Part shown: positions 10,106 to 19,011 of the stretch, piece by piece
Position numbering within the stretch: the first letter of the stretch is position 1
Layout of the letters: each line of letters begins with the position of its first letter
Source of the DNA: Haloarcula halophila
Lineage (GTDB): Archaea > Halobacteriota > Halobacteria > Halobacteriales > Haloarculaceae
NCBI RefSeq assembly: GCF_029278565.1
Contig: NZ_CP119559.1
Location: 1,488,001-1,552,000, forward strand
Reading direction: 5' to 3'
DNA: 64,000 bases
The notes under the pieces: generated by a model
What the model was told of the DNA's origin: nothing
What the model saw: the letters and a program-made list of their open reading frames with translations, nothing else
Database searches by the model: none
Position numbers and translations under genes: made by a program

Positions 10106-11932
10106 TTAAACTGCGTCCTCCAGTTCGATTCGCGGAGCGATACCCAGTGCCTTCATCTCGTCTAACAGGAGCTTGAACGCATAGGACATCTCGACCTCGT
10201 GGATGTCGGTCTCCTCCTCGCAGTTGGGACAGTAGATCCGCCGCTGTTCGACGTTCTCGACGGCGGTCATCCCACACTGGCCACAGACGTTGATCCACTC
10301 GCGGTCGGACTCGTCGAGCAGGCGCTCTTTGAGCGCCATCGCCGCGCCGTGTCCGATGAGCACGTCCCGTTCCATCTCCCCGACGCGCAGGCCACCTTCG
10401 CGGGCCCGCCCCTCGGTGGGCTGTCGGGTCAGGACCTGCACCGGCCCGCGTGAACGGGCGTGCAGTTTGTTCGAGACCATGTGGTAGAGCTTCTGGTAGA
10501 AGATGTCCCCGACGAAGATCTCGGCCTCGATCTTCTCGCCGGTGACGCCGGAGTACATCGTCTCCTTGCCCGACGAGGAGAACCCGTGGTCCTCCAGGGA
10601 GCCGCGGAGTTCCTCCTCGTCTTCCCCGGTGAAAGCGGTCCCGTCGACGCGCCGGCCTTCGAGTGCGCCGACCTTGCCCCCGATCATCTCCAGGATGTGT
10701 CCGACGGTCATCCGGGAGGGGAGCGCGTGGGGGTTGATGATGAGGTCCGGCACGACACCCTCCTCGGTGAAGGGCATGTCCTCCTGGGGTGCGATGTGAC
10801 CGACGACACCCTTCTGACCGTGTCGGGAGGCGAACTTGTCGCCCAGTTCCGGGATGCGTTCGTCACGCACGGAGACCTTCGAGAGCTTCGAGCCGTCCTC
10901 GCCCTCCATCAGTGTGACCGTGTCGACGACTCCGGATTCGCCCGAGCGCATCGTGACGCTGGTCTCGCGGCGCTTCTGGGGCGAGAGGCCACCCATGTCG
11001 TCCGGTTCTTCGAGGAACCGGGGCGGGCTGGTCTTGCCCAGCAGGACGGCGTTCTCGCCGACCTGGGTCTCGGGGTTGACGAGCCCGTCGTCGTCTAAGT
11101 GGGTGTAGGCTTCCTCGCCGCGTGACCCACGGACCTCGTCGTCGGGAATCTCGAAGCGGTCCTCCTGACCGCCGGGATAGCGCCGTTCCTCGCCCTCGTA
11201 GGTCCGGAAGAAGTGCGACCGCGAGAGCCCACGATCGACCGAGCCCTGGTTCATCACCAGGGCGTCCTCGATGTTGAACCCCTCGTAGGACATCACGGCG
11301 ACGACGAAGTTCTGTGCCGCCGGGCGGTCGTCGTAGCCGATCTGCTCGGTGGTCTGGGTCTTGACCATCGAGAGCTGCGGGTAATGCAGGAGGTGCTGGC
11401 GCGTGTCCGGGCGAATCCGGTAGTTCGCGCTGGGCAGCCCCAGAGACTGTTTGATCATCCCCGAACCCATCGTGATCCGCGGGCTGGCGTTGTGCTCGGG
11501 GTAGGGGATCATCCCCGCACCGATCCCGAACATCAACTGCGGGTCGATTTCGAGGTGCGTGTGGTTCTCGGTGAGTTCGTCCTCGTCGACCCCGACCAGG
11601 ATGTCCTCCTCTTCCTCGGCGTCGATAAACTCGACGAGTCCGCGGTCGACCAGATCGTCGAAACCGAGTTCGCCCGCTTTGAGCTGCTCGACCTCCTCGT
11701 CGGAGATGAGCGACTCGCCGTTCTCGACGATCAGCAGCGGACGCCGAGCACGGCCGGCGTCGGCGTTGATGATGACTTCGTCCGTGCGGTCCTTGACCGA
11801 CACGTTGACCATCTGGGAGACGTCCCCCCGTCGGCGGGCCTGTCGGACCTGTTGTGCGAGCTGTTCGGGGTCGGGGTGTGTCCCGACCAAACTACCGTTG
11901 ACGTATACTTTGGCTTCTCGTCCCTGACTCAT
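10106..11932 (-). CDS. rpoB1: DNA-directed RNA polymerase subunit B'
   Basis: C-terminal part of the second-largest RNAP subunit (608 residues), with the hybrid-binding region and wall. Conserved blocks include [20 protein letters not shown], the active-site segment [16 protein letters not shown], and the terminal zinc ribbon [20 protein letters not shown]. The start [17 protein letters not shown] is reached 3 nt after the rpoB2 stop. The haloarchaeal and methanogen pattern of a split B subunit is seen here directly as two separate reading frames, not a frameshift. Confidence 0.98.
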   Translation of the reverse strand: MSQGREAKVYVNGSLVGTHPDPEQLAQQVRQARRRGDVSQMVNVSVKDRTDEVIINADAGRARRPLLIVENGESLISDEEVEQLKAGELGFDDLVDRGLVEFIDAEEEEDILVGVDEDELTENHTHLEIDPQLMFGIGAGMIPYPEHNASPRITMGSGMIKQSLGLPSANYRIRPDTRQHLLHYPQLSMVKTQTTEQIGYDDRPAAQNFVVAVMSYEGFNIEDALVMNQGSVDRGLSRSHFFRTYEGEERRYPGGQEDRFEIPDDEVRGSRGEEAYTHLDDDGLVNPETQVGENAVLLGKTSPPRFLEEPDDMGGLSPQKRRETSVTMRSGESGVVDTVTLMEGEDGSKLSKVSVRDERIPELGDKFASRHGQKGVVGHIAPQEDMPFTEEGVVPDLIINPHALPSRMTVGHILEMIGGKVGALEGRRVDGTAFTGEDEEELRGSLEDHGFSSSGKETMYSGVTGEKIEAEIFVGDIFYQKLYHMVSNKLHARSRGPVQVLTRQPTEGRAREGGLRVGEMERDVLIGHGAAMALKERLLDESDREWINVCGQCGMTAVENVEQRRIYCPNCEEETDIHEVEMSYAFKLLLDEMKALGIAPRIELEDAV

Positions 11933-11935
11933 TGT

Positions 11936-13501
11936 TTAATCGTCCGCGGGCGTCTGTTCGATCGACTCGATGCCGGGGATACCCTGGACCCCCATCTCGG
12001 CGAGTTCCTGTTTCAGTTCCTGTGGCTCCGCGACGTCCTGTGAGAGTTCCATGGCTTGGGCGAAGTTCTTCACCAGGCCACAGTTGGGACCCTCGGGCGT
12101 CTCCGAGGGGCAGATACGACCCCACTGGGTCGCGTGGAGGTCACGCGCCTCGAAGTGGGGCTGGCTGCGCGAGAGCGGCGAGCGGAGGCGCCGGAGGTGT
12201 GAGAGCACGCCCATGAAGTCCGTCCGGTCGACCAGTTGGCTCACGCCGGAACGGCCCCCGACCCAGTTCCCCGTCGCGATGGGGTGTTCGAGCCGTTCGG
12301 TCAGCACGTCCGAGCGGACCACCGTCGAGACAGAGAGTTGGCGGTTCCGCATGTTCGCGCGTTCGAGCTGATACTTCACGTCCCGGGCGAGCTTGTTCAG
12401 CGCGGTCCGGAACAGGTCGGTCATCAGGTCGCCGCTGACCTTCAGCCGCTTGTTGGCGTAGTGGTCCTTGTCGTCGGACTCCCGGCGGTCCAAGGCGAGT
12501 TCGAAACACGCCTCGGCCATCCGGCAGAGGTAGTAGGCCTTGTTGATCCGGACCTCCTCCTCGTCGACGCCCTCCTCGTGGAGATGCGGGAGCAGGTACC
12601 GGTCGATGACGTAGTTGGCGCGTTTGAGCTGGTAGTTCTTGCCCTGGCCGGAGGCGACGCGCTGGCCCAGCGTCTCGATGGCCTCTTCGGTCGTCTGGAC
12701 TTCCGCTTCCTCCAGGTTTTCCAGCATGAACTTCACGATCTCGGGGTCCTCGCTCACCCGGTGGACGATCTCCTCGTCGGACTCCAGCCCGAGCGCGCGC
12801 ACGAGCGTCACGAAGTCGATGCTGCCCGAGACGGACGGGAAGGATACTTCGAGCAATCCGTCGCGGGTCCGTTCACAGAGCACGAGTGCGCGGTAGCCAC
12901 GGCGCTGGGAGAAGGTCTTCGCGACCTGGACCTCGTCGCCGTACTTGGTGTCGTACTCCGCGAGGATCTTGTTCGGCGCGAGGTCCTCGCTGGTCATCAG
13001 CACCCGCTCGGAGCCGTTGACACAGAAGTAGCCACCGGGGTCGGCGGGGTCCTCGCCGATGTCGATCAGTTCCTCGTCGGAGAAGCCGACGATGTTACAC
13101 TTGTTCGAGCCGACCATGATCGGCATGCGACCGATCTTCGTCTCGGTCCGGTCGACGACCTCCTCCGGTTCCTCCTCGCCACCGCGGACGATGGCCATCT
13201 CCATGAACACCGGCGCGGAGTACGTGATGTTGCGTAGCCGAGCCTCCTGGGGATAGAGCAGTTCCTCGCTGCCGTCGGCCTCGCGGACGCGGGGGGTGAC
13301 GACGCGAACGTCGCCGAGTTCGACCCACACCGGCTCCTGGCCTTCCTTGTCGCCGATGTCGGTATCGATGGTCTCTTTCTCGTCGACGACCTGTTGCATC
13401 CCTCGATCGAGGAAGGCGTTGAACGAGCGGAAGTGGTGTTCTGCGAGCCGTTCCTTACCGAAATATTCGCGTGAGATCTTGCGGCGGTCCTGTGTGTCCA
13501 T
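11936..13501 (-). CDS. rpoB2: DNA-directed RNA polymerase subunit B''
   Basis: N-terminal part of the second-largest RNAP subunit (521 residues), containing the protrusion, lobe and fork. Visible landmarks are the region around RVLMTSEDLAPNKILAEYD and the C-terminal fork segment WGRICPSETPEGPNCGLVKN. Its ATG overlaps the rpoH stop by one base, and rpoB1 follows after 3 nt. Length and order match other haloarchaea. Confidence 0.98.
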   Translation of the reverse strand: MDTQDRRKISREYFGKERLAEHHFRSFNAFLDRGMQQVVDEKETIDTDIGDKEGQEPVWVELGDVRVVTPRVREADGSEELLYPQEARLRNITYSAPVFMEMAIVRGGEEEPEEVVDRTETKIGRMPIMVGSNKCNIVGFSDEELIDIGEDPADPGGYFCVNGSERVLMTSEDLAPNKILAEYDTKYGDEVQVAKTFSQRRGYRALVLCERTRDGLLEVSFPSVSGSIDFVTLVRALGLESDEEIVHRVSEDPEIVKFMLENLEEAEVQTTEEAIETLGQRVASGQGKNYQLKRANYVIDRYLLPHLHEEGVDEEEVRINKAYYLCRMAEACFELALDRRESDDKDHYANKRLKVSGDLMTDLFRTALNKLARDVKYQLERANMRNRQLSVSTVVRSDVLTERLEHPIATGNWVGGRSGVSQLVDRTDFMGVLSHLRRLRSPLSRSQPHFEARDLHATQWGRICPSETPEGPNCGLVKNFAQAMELSQDVAEPQELKQELAEMGVQGIPGIESIEQTPADD

Positions 13502-13728
13502 TATTCCACCACCAGTCGGTATACGACTGCTTCGTCGGTCGTTCGCGAGTCGCGGACGATACGGATGACGTCACCGACCTCGGCGTCGTCCGGGAGTCCC
13601 GGATCGGCGCGTTTGATCTTCGGGAGGTCGGTCTTCTTGATATCGTACTCGTCGAGCACTGCTTCGAGGTCGTCCTCGTCGACGACGCTGTGGTCGGGGA
13701 CGAGGTCGTGTTGACTTACATCTACCAT
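13501..13728 (-). CDS. rpoH: DNA-directed RNA polymerase subunit H
   Basis: Small RNAP subunit of 75 residues, homologous to the C-terminal domain of eukaryotic Rpb5, at the downstream DNA entry. The protein starts [20 protein letters not shown] and has the typical [21 protein letters not shown] core and the C-terminal [10 protein letters not shown] longer start 21 residues upstream is in frame but would add a Pro/Arg-rich tail unlike the family. First gene of the RNAP operon; a TTATATG box lies about 80 nt upstream, so a leader of roughly 50 nt is expected. Confidence 0.96.
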   Translation of the reverse strand: MVDVSQHDLVPDHSVVDEDDLEAVLDEYDIKKTDLPKIKRADPGLPDDAEVGDVIRIVRDSRTTDEAVVYRLVVE

Positions 13729-13805
13729 GTGTGTGCGTGTGCGTGGGGCCTGTGGCTGGAGAAGGTTGCTGTCACGAGATACTACAGGCACTTATCGTCG
13801 GGACG

Positions 13806-13812
13806 CATATAA
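13806..13812 (-). promoter_or_regulatory. Probable box A of the RNA polymerase operon
   Basis: The minus strand reads GCGTTATATGCGTCC here, a good archaeal TATA element. It lies about 80 nt before the rpoH ATG, which would give a transcript leader of about 50 nt, unlike the near-leaderless promoters elsewhere in the window. The leader has a run of GT/GC-rich bases and no clear Shine-Dalgarno site. Confidence 0.5.
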
Positions 13813-13965
13813 CGCTTGCCAACTTGGCCGGCAGCAGCTATCTGACCCCGGCCCCACACACGGACCGTGAGAAGCGCTTACGTGCGTGGCGGTTCGACCA
13901 GCGCAGATATAGAAGTTTGGGTCCCGTCACGGGTCACCATCCCAGGGCGCCACCGTTTGGAAAGT

Positions 13966-13973
13966 CTTAATAC
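13966..13973 (+). promoter_or_regulatory. Box A of the tRNA-Asp gene
   Basis: CTTAATAC lies about 41 nt before the mature tRNA 5' end. This places the transcription start about 15 nt upstream of the tRNA, so a short 5' leader must be removed by RNase P. Confidence 0.55.
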
Positions 13974-14010
13974 TCCCACCGGGATACGAATGAGTGCAGC
14001 AAGGCAGCGT

Positions 14011-14083
14011 GCCCGGATGGTGTAGTGGCCCATCATACGACCCTGTCACGGTCGTGACGCGGGTTCAAATCCCGCTCCGGGCG
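14011..14083 (+). tRNA. tRNA-Asp (anticodon GTC)
   Basis: A full cloverleaf can be drawn. The acceptor stem GCCCGGA pairs with TCCGGGC, with a G discriminator base. The anticodon arm CGACC-CTGTCAC-GGTCG carries GTC, and the T arm GCGGG-TTCAAAT-CCCGC is canonical. The D arm contains GGTGTAGTGGCCCATCA. The CCA end is not encoded, as usual in Archaea. No intron is present. Confidence 0.97.
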
Positions 14084-14189
14084 TTTCTCTGAATTCAACT
14101 CGACAAGCGAGGCGCTCGTCGCCGAGGGACGTCTCGGATCGCCGGAGACGCCGATAGACTGTTTAGGATGCCGGCCAGAACAGGTAGGC

Positions 14190-14843
14190 ATGGACGACGT
14201 GGACGGCGAGGAGATGCCAGGGGCGATCGTCGAGCCGTTCCTCGAACGGGAGGAAGGGGCCAGAGCGTTGTTGCGAGAGCTCGAACGACTCGCCGTCGAG
14301 GGACGCCACGAGGAAGTCCGCGAGCGAGTGAGAGACCTCGCGGAGAACAACGAATCCGTCTTCTATACGGTCGCGTTCAGTCTCACGAACTCCCGGCAGT
14401 TCTTCGGCGACGTGGAGGCACAACTGGACGTGACCGCCGCCGACCGGCTCCGGGACATCGCAGAGACGTTCCCCTCGCTGGCCGAACCGTTCAACATCGT
14501 TCGCACGGAGATCGCCGAGGACCGGCACAACCCCGTGACCGATACGAGCTACACGGTGACCTACCACCACGGCGTCGAGTCGCCGATGGTGACCTACCGG
14601 CCCCGTTCGGGAGACGTAGATCTGTACGAGTCGAGTGGCACCCCGAGCGAACTCCTGGGTGTCTCGACTGATCTGGCGGCGGCGACGACCGACGCTCTCG
14701 ATGTCGCTCTGGAGAACGACTACTCGGTCAACACCGAGGAGTTGAGCGCGCTCATCGACAGGCGCGAGGAACTGGAGACCGAGCTATCGAAGCTCCGGGA
14801 TCAACTGGACGAACTCCGTCGGACGCCGGTCAACGACGAGTGA
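14190..14843 (+). CDS. Uncharacterised haloarchaeal protein with C-terminal coiled coil
   Basis: A 217-residue acidic soluble protein whose function I do not recognise. The first 120 residues are mainly predicted helix rich in Arg/Glu, the middle (about 120-150) has YTVTYHHGVESPMVTYRP, which looks like beta strands, and the last 35 residues (RREELETELSKLRDQLDELR) form a clear coiled coil, suggesting self-association. The ATG is supported by a TGTTTAGGA box centred about 26 nt upstream. It stands alone downstream of tRNA-Asp. No integrase or attachment repeat accompanies it. Strand bias and codon use match its neighbours. Confidence 0.75.
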   Translation: MDDVDGEEMPGAIVEPFLEREEGARALLRELERLAVEGRHEEVRERVRDLAENNESVFYTVAFSLTNSRQFFGDVEAQLDVTAADRLRDIAETFPSLAEPFNIVRTEIAEDRHNPVTDTSYTVTYHHGVESPMVTYRPRSGDVDLYESSGTPSELLGVSTDLAAATTDALDVALENDYSVNTEELSALIDRREELETELSKLRDQLDELRRTPVNDE

Positions 14844-14946
14844 GTCGGCGGCGTCCCCGACCCAGTATTGTTGGATTTCGTGAAAGAACACAGTGGAACT
14901 GTGGCGTTTATGTATCGTCGTCCAATACGTGGGAACAAGATTCTCA

Positions 14947-15267
14947 ATGGGACTGGACCGACTGACAGATCAGGTCGACAAGGAAAGTCGCGACCTTGCC
15001 ATCCTCGAAGCCGTCATCGAGTCGGGGCCGATCGGGATCGTCCGGCTCGCAGAGGAGACCGGTATCGCCGAGCACAAGGTGCGGTACTCGCTGCGGATGC
15101 TCGAAGACGACGAACTGGTCGAGCCGACGCCACAGGGCGCGGTTCCGGCTGACAACATCGACGAGCGAATCGCCGCCATCAACGAGGGGATCGACGACCT
15201 CGTCGCACAGCTCACGGAGCTTCGCGGACTCACGCCGAGCGTCGAGCCCGCAGAGAGCGGGCAGTAG
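14947..15267 (+). CDS. Winged helix-turn-helix regulator, small
   Basis: A 106-residue DNA-binding protein. A winged HTH occupies about residues 10-65: DLAILEAVIESGPIGIVRLA and EETGIAEHKVRYSLRMLEDD form helices 1-3, followed by a short wing (ELVEPTPQGAV). The C-terminal 40 residues are helical (IDERIAAINEGIDDLVAQL), a likely dimerisation helix. The start is set at the ATG of MGLDRLTD because upstream in-frame codons add a hydrophobic, non-family tail. The target is unknown; the phosphodiesterase gene starts 30 nt downstream and may be cotranscribed. Confidence 0.8.
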   Translation: MGLDRLTDQVDKESRDLAILEAVIESGPIGIVRLAEETGIAEHKVRYSLRMLEDDELVEPTPQGAVPADNIDERIAAINEGIDDLVAQLTELRGLTPSVEPAESGQ

Positions 15268-15297
15268 TCATTTCTGGCGCGGTCGCCAACCGCCGGT

Positions 15298-15786
15298 ATG
15301 GAGATCGCCATCGTCAGCGACACGCATATTCCGTCACGGGCCAGCGGGATTCCGGCCCCGTTCCGGGAGCGTATCGAAGCGGCCGACCACGTGATCCACG
15401 CGGGCGACTTCGACAGTGACGGGGCGCTGTCGAACGTCCGAGCGATGTCGGCCCGACTGACCGCCGTCGCGGGGAACATGGACCCACGGACCGGGCTTCC
15501 GGAGACGGCGACGGTCGAACTCGGCGGCGTGACCTTCGTCGTCACCCACGGGACCGGCTCGCGGCGGGGCTACGAGGACCGCGTCGCCGACACGGTACGG
15601 CACGAAGCCGGGACCGACGCCGTCGGTATCGCGGGCCACACCCACGAACTGCTGGACACGGTCCACGACGGCGTTCGGCTCCTGAACCCGGGTAGTGCGA
15701 CGGGAGCAGCGCCGGCCGACCGGACGACGATGCTGACCGCCGACGTGAGCGACGGCGATCTCAGTCTAACGGTTCACGAACACTGA
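15298..15786 (+). CDS. Metallophosphoesterase, YfcE/MJ0936 family
   Basis: A 162-residue calcineurin-like phosphodiesterase. The metal-binding motifs are all present: SDTH near residue 8, HAGDFDS (GD motif), GNMD (GN-D variant), THG and GHTH. Family members hydrolyse phosphodiesters with Mn2+ or Ni2+ in vitro; the cellular substrate is not known. The gene follows the small wHTH regulator with a 30-nt gap. Its last 26 bases overlap the 3' end of the convergent phosphatase gene. Confidence 0.9.
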   Translation: MEIAIVSDTHIPSRASGIPAPFRERIEAADHVIHAGDFDSDGALSNVRAMSARLTAVAGNMDPRTGLPETATVELGGVTFVVTHGTGSRRGYEDRVADTVRHEAGTDAVGIAGHTHELLDTVHDGVRLLNPGSATGAAPADRTTMLTADVSDGDLSLTVHEH

Positions 15787-16552
15787 CCGCCGTCGCCAGC
15801 AGTTCTTCGGCCGCGTCGCCGGTCGGTGCGAACGCAGACAGTGGCCCCTCCGCCCGACGGCGACAGCCGGCTTCGGTCGCCAGCAACTCCCCGGGGATCT
15901 GCTCGCGCTCGTCGGGGTGGAGACAGACGAACCCGTCTAGCCCACCGCGGGACAGCAGCGCCCAGTGGACGACGGGCGCCCAGGTCTGGATGCACCGCTT
16001 GGCGGTCTGTCCCAGTTCCCAGCGGATCTCGTCGGCGTTCTCGCGCCCGGGACCGTCGTAGACGACGGGATGTCCGATGACGAAGGCGACGGTCCCGGCC
16101 TCGACGGGTGGCGTCTCGCCGTCGGTGACCGAGACCGACTCGCCGTTGTGGGTCACGCCACCGTCCCGGACGGCGACGTAGGTGTCGCCGAGCGCCGGGA
16201 GGGTGACCGCCGCGGCGACGGGATCGTCGGTGTCGGCGTCGACGGCCGCGACAGAGACCCCGAAGGTCGGGATGCCCGCGGCGAAGTTGTTCGTCCCGTC
16301 GAGGCCGTCGACGACCCAGCGGTAGTCGCCGTCGCCCTCGTGGTGGCCGGACTCCTCGGCCGTGATGGCGTGGTCCGGGAACTCGGCCCGGAGGCGGTCG
16401 ACGATCCGCCGCTCGGCCTCGCGGTCGGCGTGGGCCTTCACGTCGGTGGTCCCGTACTCGGCGTCGGTCGTGCCGTCGACGAACCGTTCACGGAGGTAGT
16501 CGCCGGCGTCCTCGGCGGCAGTCCGTGCGACGGGTGCGAGATCGGTCGACAC
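15761..16552 (-). CDS. Inositol monophosphatase / fructose-1,6-bisphosphatase family
   Basis: Mg2+-dependent sugar-phosphate phosphatase of about 263 residues. Signature motifs seen are EESGHHEG (metal-binding Glu), WVVDGLDGTNNF (the WxxDxLDGTxNF motif) and, at the C-terminus, a region equivalent to WDxAAG that is weakly kept (HWALLSRGGLDGFV). The start is taken at a GTG giving VSTDLAPVARTAAEDAGDYL; the frame stays open far upstream but into the next gene's region, so a slightly longer start cannot be excluded. The product may dephosphorylate myo-inositol-1-phosphate or fructose-1,6-bisphosphate. The 3' end overlaps the phosphodiesterase gene by 26 bp. Confidence 0.86.
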   Translation of the reverse strand: MSTDLAPVARTAAEDAGDYLRERFVDGTTDAEYGTTDVKAHADREAERRIVDRLRAEFPDHAITAEESGHHEGDGDYRWVVDGLDGTNNFAAGIPTFGVSVAAVDADTDDPVAAAVTLPALGDTYVAVRDGGVTHNGESVSVTDGETPPVEAGTVAFVIGHPVVYDGPGRENADEIRWELGQTAKRCIQTWAPVVHWALLSRGGLDGFVCLHPDEREQIPGELLATEAGCRRRAEGPLSAFAPTGDAAEELLATAVSVREPLD

Positions 16553-16574
16553 GATGGCGTCGTCGGCCAGGACG

Positions 16575-16898
16575 CTATCGGCTCTTTCGGTTCCGACCGA
16601 GGCGGGCCAGCGCCCACAGGCAGACGGCGCCGCCGACGGCAGCCAGGGCCGCCCCGACGGGCCGGAGTACCCCACCCGGCAGTCGTGTGATCGCCTGGGG
16701 AGCCTGTGCGGTCGGGACGAGCAGAAAGCGGAAGCCGAGCCCGACGACGACGAGCAGGCCGCCGACGCCGTAGTCCCGGCGCACGGCAGTGGTCGCGGTG
16801 CCGCCGGTGACGGTCCTGACGGCGTGAAACGCCAGGAGCAACCCCGCAGTCGACCCCATCGCGTGCAACAGCACGAACGCCGCGAGCCGGGTGTCCAT
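16575..16898 (-). CDS. Small multi-span membrane protein, unknown function
   Basis: A 107-residue protein with three to four hydrophobic segments (about residues 5-27, 44-62, 78-98) and short Arg-rich loops; the C-terminus is basic (GRNRKSR). I do not recognise a family. It lies 22 nt upstream of the IMPase gene on the same strand and is probably cotranscribed. The opposite-strand frame through this region is uninterrupted, but the hydrophobic pattern argues that this strand is coding. Confidence 0.7.
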   Translation of the reverse strand: MDTRLAAFVLLHAMGSTAGLLLAFHAVRTVTGGTATTAVRRDYGVGGLLVVVGLGFRFLLVPTAQAPQAITRLPGGVLRPVGAALAAVGGAVCLWALARLGRNRKSR

Positions 16899-17012
16899 AC
16901 CGCCCCTGGGGGACTCCGGGTGACACCCGCCGCGGTACCGGCATCGGTTGCCGCCGTCGGCCGGGCTTGCACCTATCGGCGTCCTTTTTCCGACAGCGAC
17001 CCCAGCGGGGGT

Positions 17013-17777
17013 ATGGAGGTCTTCGCGGTCGAGGGGCTACCCGAAGTGCAACCCGGCGACGACGTCGCCCGCCTCGTCGTCGAACAGACGGATCTCCGGG
17101 ACGGCGACGTGGTCTGTATCGCTAGCACCGTCGTCTCGAAGGCGGCGGGTCGGCAGGCCGACCTCGACGACTACGCGCCCGGGGAGCAGGCCCGCCGGAT
17201 CGCCGACGCCATCGGGTCGGTCACCGGCGAGCGCAAGGACCCCCGGTTCGCACAGGCCGTCGTCGAGGAGAGCGAGGAGATCCTCACGGAGGCCCCGTTC
17301 GTCCTCGCGGTCACCCGGTTCGGTCACATCACGGTCAACGCCGGCATCGACCGCTCGAACGTCCCGGACGCGGACCTGCTCTTGCTCCCCGAAGATCCGA
17401 CTGTGAGCGCGGCGCAGTTGCGGGCCGACATCCGCGAGCGGGCGGGCGTCGACGTGGCGGTGATCGTCACGGACACCTCGGGTCGGCCGTTCCGCCTGGG
17501 CCAGCGTGGCGTCGCGCTGGGCTGGGCCGGCATCCCGGCCGCACGCGACTGGCGCGGCGAACACGACCGCGAAGGACGGGAACTGAGCGCCACCGTCCAG
17601 GCGGTCGTCGACGAACTCGCCGCTGCCGCCAACCTGGTCACCGGCGAGGGTGCCGGCGGAACCCCCGTCGCGGTCGTCCGTGAGTTCGCCTTCGGCGATC
17701 ACGACGACAGCGACGCCCTCTATCGCGAGGAGGACAGCGACGTCGTCCGCGAGGCGCTCAGAGAGTGGTCACTGTAA
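17013..17777 (+). CDS. cofE: Coenzyme F420-0:L-glutamate ligase
   Basis: CofE (254 residues) adds gamma-linked glutamates to F420-0 using GTP, completing coenzyme F420. The protein starts MEVFAVEGLPEVQPGDDVAR and shows the family pattern DGDVVCIASTVVSKAAGR, RFGHITVNAGIDRSNV and IVTDTSGRPFRLGQRGVALG, with ITVNAGID and TDTSGRPFR as hallmarks of the GTP/metal site. The ATG is preferred over longer in-frame starts because a CTTTTTCC box lies about 27 nt upstream. The mer gene begins 1 nt after the stop, so the cofactor-maker and a cofactor-user are coupled. Confidence 0.94.
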   Translation: MEVFAVEGLPEVQPGDDVARLVVEQTDLRDGDVVCIASTVVSKAAGRQADLDDYAPGEQARRIADAIGSVTGERKDPRFAQAVVEESEEILTEAPFVLAVTRFGHITVNAGIDRSNVPDADLLLLPEDPTVSAAQLRADIRERAGVDVAVIVTDTSGRPFRLGQRGVALGWAGIPAARDWRGEHDREGRELSATVQAVVDELAAAANLVTGEGAGGTPVAVVREFAFGDHDDSDALYREEDSDVVREALREWSL

Positions 17778-17778
17778 C

Positions 17779-18753
17779 ATGTACGCTATCGAACTCACCC
17801 CGGAACACCCGGTCGCACAGCTCGCAGACTTCGCCACCCAGGCCGAACAGGAGGGCTTCGACGCCGTCTTCGCCAGCCACCACTACAACAACCGCGACCA
17901 GTTCATGGCGCTGTCCCAGATGGCCGCTCGCACCGACGAACTCCTGTTGGGACCAGGCATCGCCAACCCCTACGAGACCCACCCGGTGACGCTGGCCTCG
18001 CGAGTCGCGACACTCGCGGAGCAGAGCGACGGGCGGGCCGTCTTCGGCGTCGGACCTGGCGACAAGTCGACGATCAGGAACCTCGGGTTCGACCACGACG
18101 ACGCGCTCCGGCGGGTCTTAGAGACGTTCAAAGTCGCAAAGCGGCTCTGGGACGGCGAGCGCGTCGACCACGACGGGACCTTCGAGGCCGTCGACGCCGG
18201 CCTCAACTACGACGCCGGCGAGATCCCGGTCTACGTGGGCGCACAGGGGCCACACATGACACGGATGGCTGCGAAACACGCCGACGGCGCGCTGTACAAC
18301 GGCTCACATCCGAAGGACCTGGCCTGGGCTCGCGAACAAGTCACGGAGATGGCCGACGACCGCGTCGCCGAGGGGGAGTTCGACCTGGCAGCCTACGCCA
18401 GCGTCTCGGTCGCCGAGGACGCCGACGCCGCCCGCGAAGCCGCGCGCCCGCCGGTCGCGTTCGTCGCCGGTGGCTCACCCCCACCCGTGCTGGACCGCCA
18501 CGGCATCGACCACGACACCGCGGGCGAGATCGGTGACGCCATCTCCGCCGGCGAGTTCGAGGATGCCTTCGGGATGGTGACCGAGCCGATGCTGGACGCG
18601 TTCTGTGTCGCCGGCACGCCCGACGAGGTAGCCGAGCGGACCGAAGAACTGCTTGCCCACGCCGACAGCGTGGTGTTCGCGTCACCACTCGGCCCCGACA
18701 TCGAGACGGCTATCGACCTGCTTGGGGCGGTTGTCGACCGCCAGCACCGCTGA
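17779..18753 (+). CDS. mer: F420-dependent 5,10-methylenetetrahydromethanopterin reductase-like (Mer)
   Basis: Bacterial-luciferase-fold F420-dependent oxidoreductase of 324 residues. The core includes MYAIELTPEHPVAQLADFA, FASHHYNNRDQF, GPGIANPYETHPVTLASRVA and VYVGAQGPHMTRMAAKHADG, close to methanogen Mer. Haloarchaea do not make methane, so it probably acts in C1-pterin or folate metabolism, perhaps in place of MetF; this is inference. It overlaps nothing upstream but follows cofE by 1 nt. The 3' end overlaps a convergent small membrane gene by 44 bp. Other luciferase-like F420 enzymes are the alternative. Confidence 0.88.
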   Translation: MYAIELTPEHPVAQLADFATQAEQEGFDAVFASHHYNNRDQFMALSQMAARTDELLLGPGIANPYETHPVTLASRVATLAEQSDGRAVFGVGPGDKSTIRNLGFDHDDALRRVLETFKVAKRLWDGERVDHDGTFEAVDAGLNYDAGEIPVYVGAQGPHMTRMAAKHADGALYNGSHPKDLAWAREQVTEMADDRVAEGEFDLAAYASVSVAEDADAAREAARPPVAFVAGGSPPPVLDRHGIDHDTAGEIGDAISAGEFEDAFGMVTEPMLDAFCVAGTPDEVAERTEELLAHADSVVFASPLGPDIETAIDLLGAVVDRQHR

Positions 18754-18928
18754 ACAGCGAGAGCACGGCACCGATCGAGAGGTAGCCAAAGACGGCCGAA
18801 GAGAGCCCGACGAACGTCGCACCGATGAGGATCAGGACGGCCGAGATCGGGTCACTCAGTGCGATGTCGATGAACCTGCCGGGCATGTCGATGACGCTCT
18901 GGACGAGTTGTGAGAGGAGGCCTTGCAT
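18710..18928 (-). CDS. Small membrane protein (72 aa)
   Basis: A 72-residue protein with an amphipathic N-terminal helix (MQGLLSQLVQSVIDMPGRF) and two hydrophobic segments between residues 24 and 60 (PISAVLILIGATFVGLSSAV, then SIGAVLSLF). The C-terminus is Gly/Pro-rich. Function unknown. The 3' end lies inside the end of mer on the other strand (44 bp overlap). The hydrophobic pattern and start position support a real gene, but the evidence is limited. Confidence 0.65.
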   Translation of the reverse strand: MQGLLSQLVQSVIDMPGRFIDIALSDPISAVLILIGATFVGLSSAVFGYLSIGAVLSLFSGAGGRQPPQAGR

Positions 18929-19011
18929 ACCCGGTCGTTAGCGGTGGCCCCACTTTGTGTTTCCGTTCGTGGCGAGTCAGCTATTTCCCGCTGGCGCGGT
19001 AGCTACCACGT

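Noticed and set aside
14011-14190. tRNA-Asp as a possible integration site
   Set aside because: No integrase gene and no repeat of the tRNA 3' end was found downstream; neighbours are normal genes.
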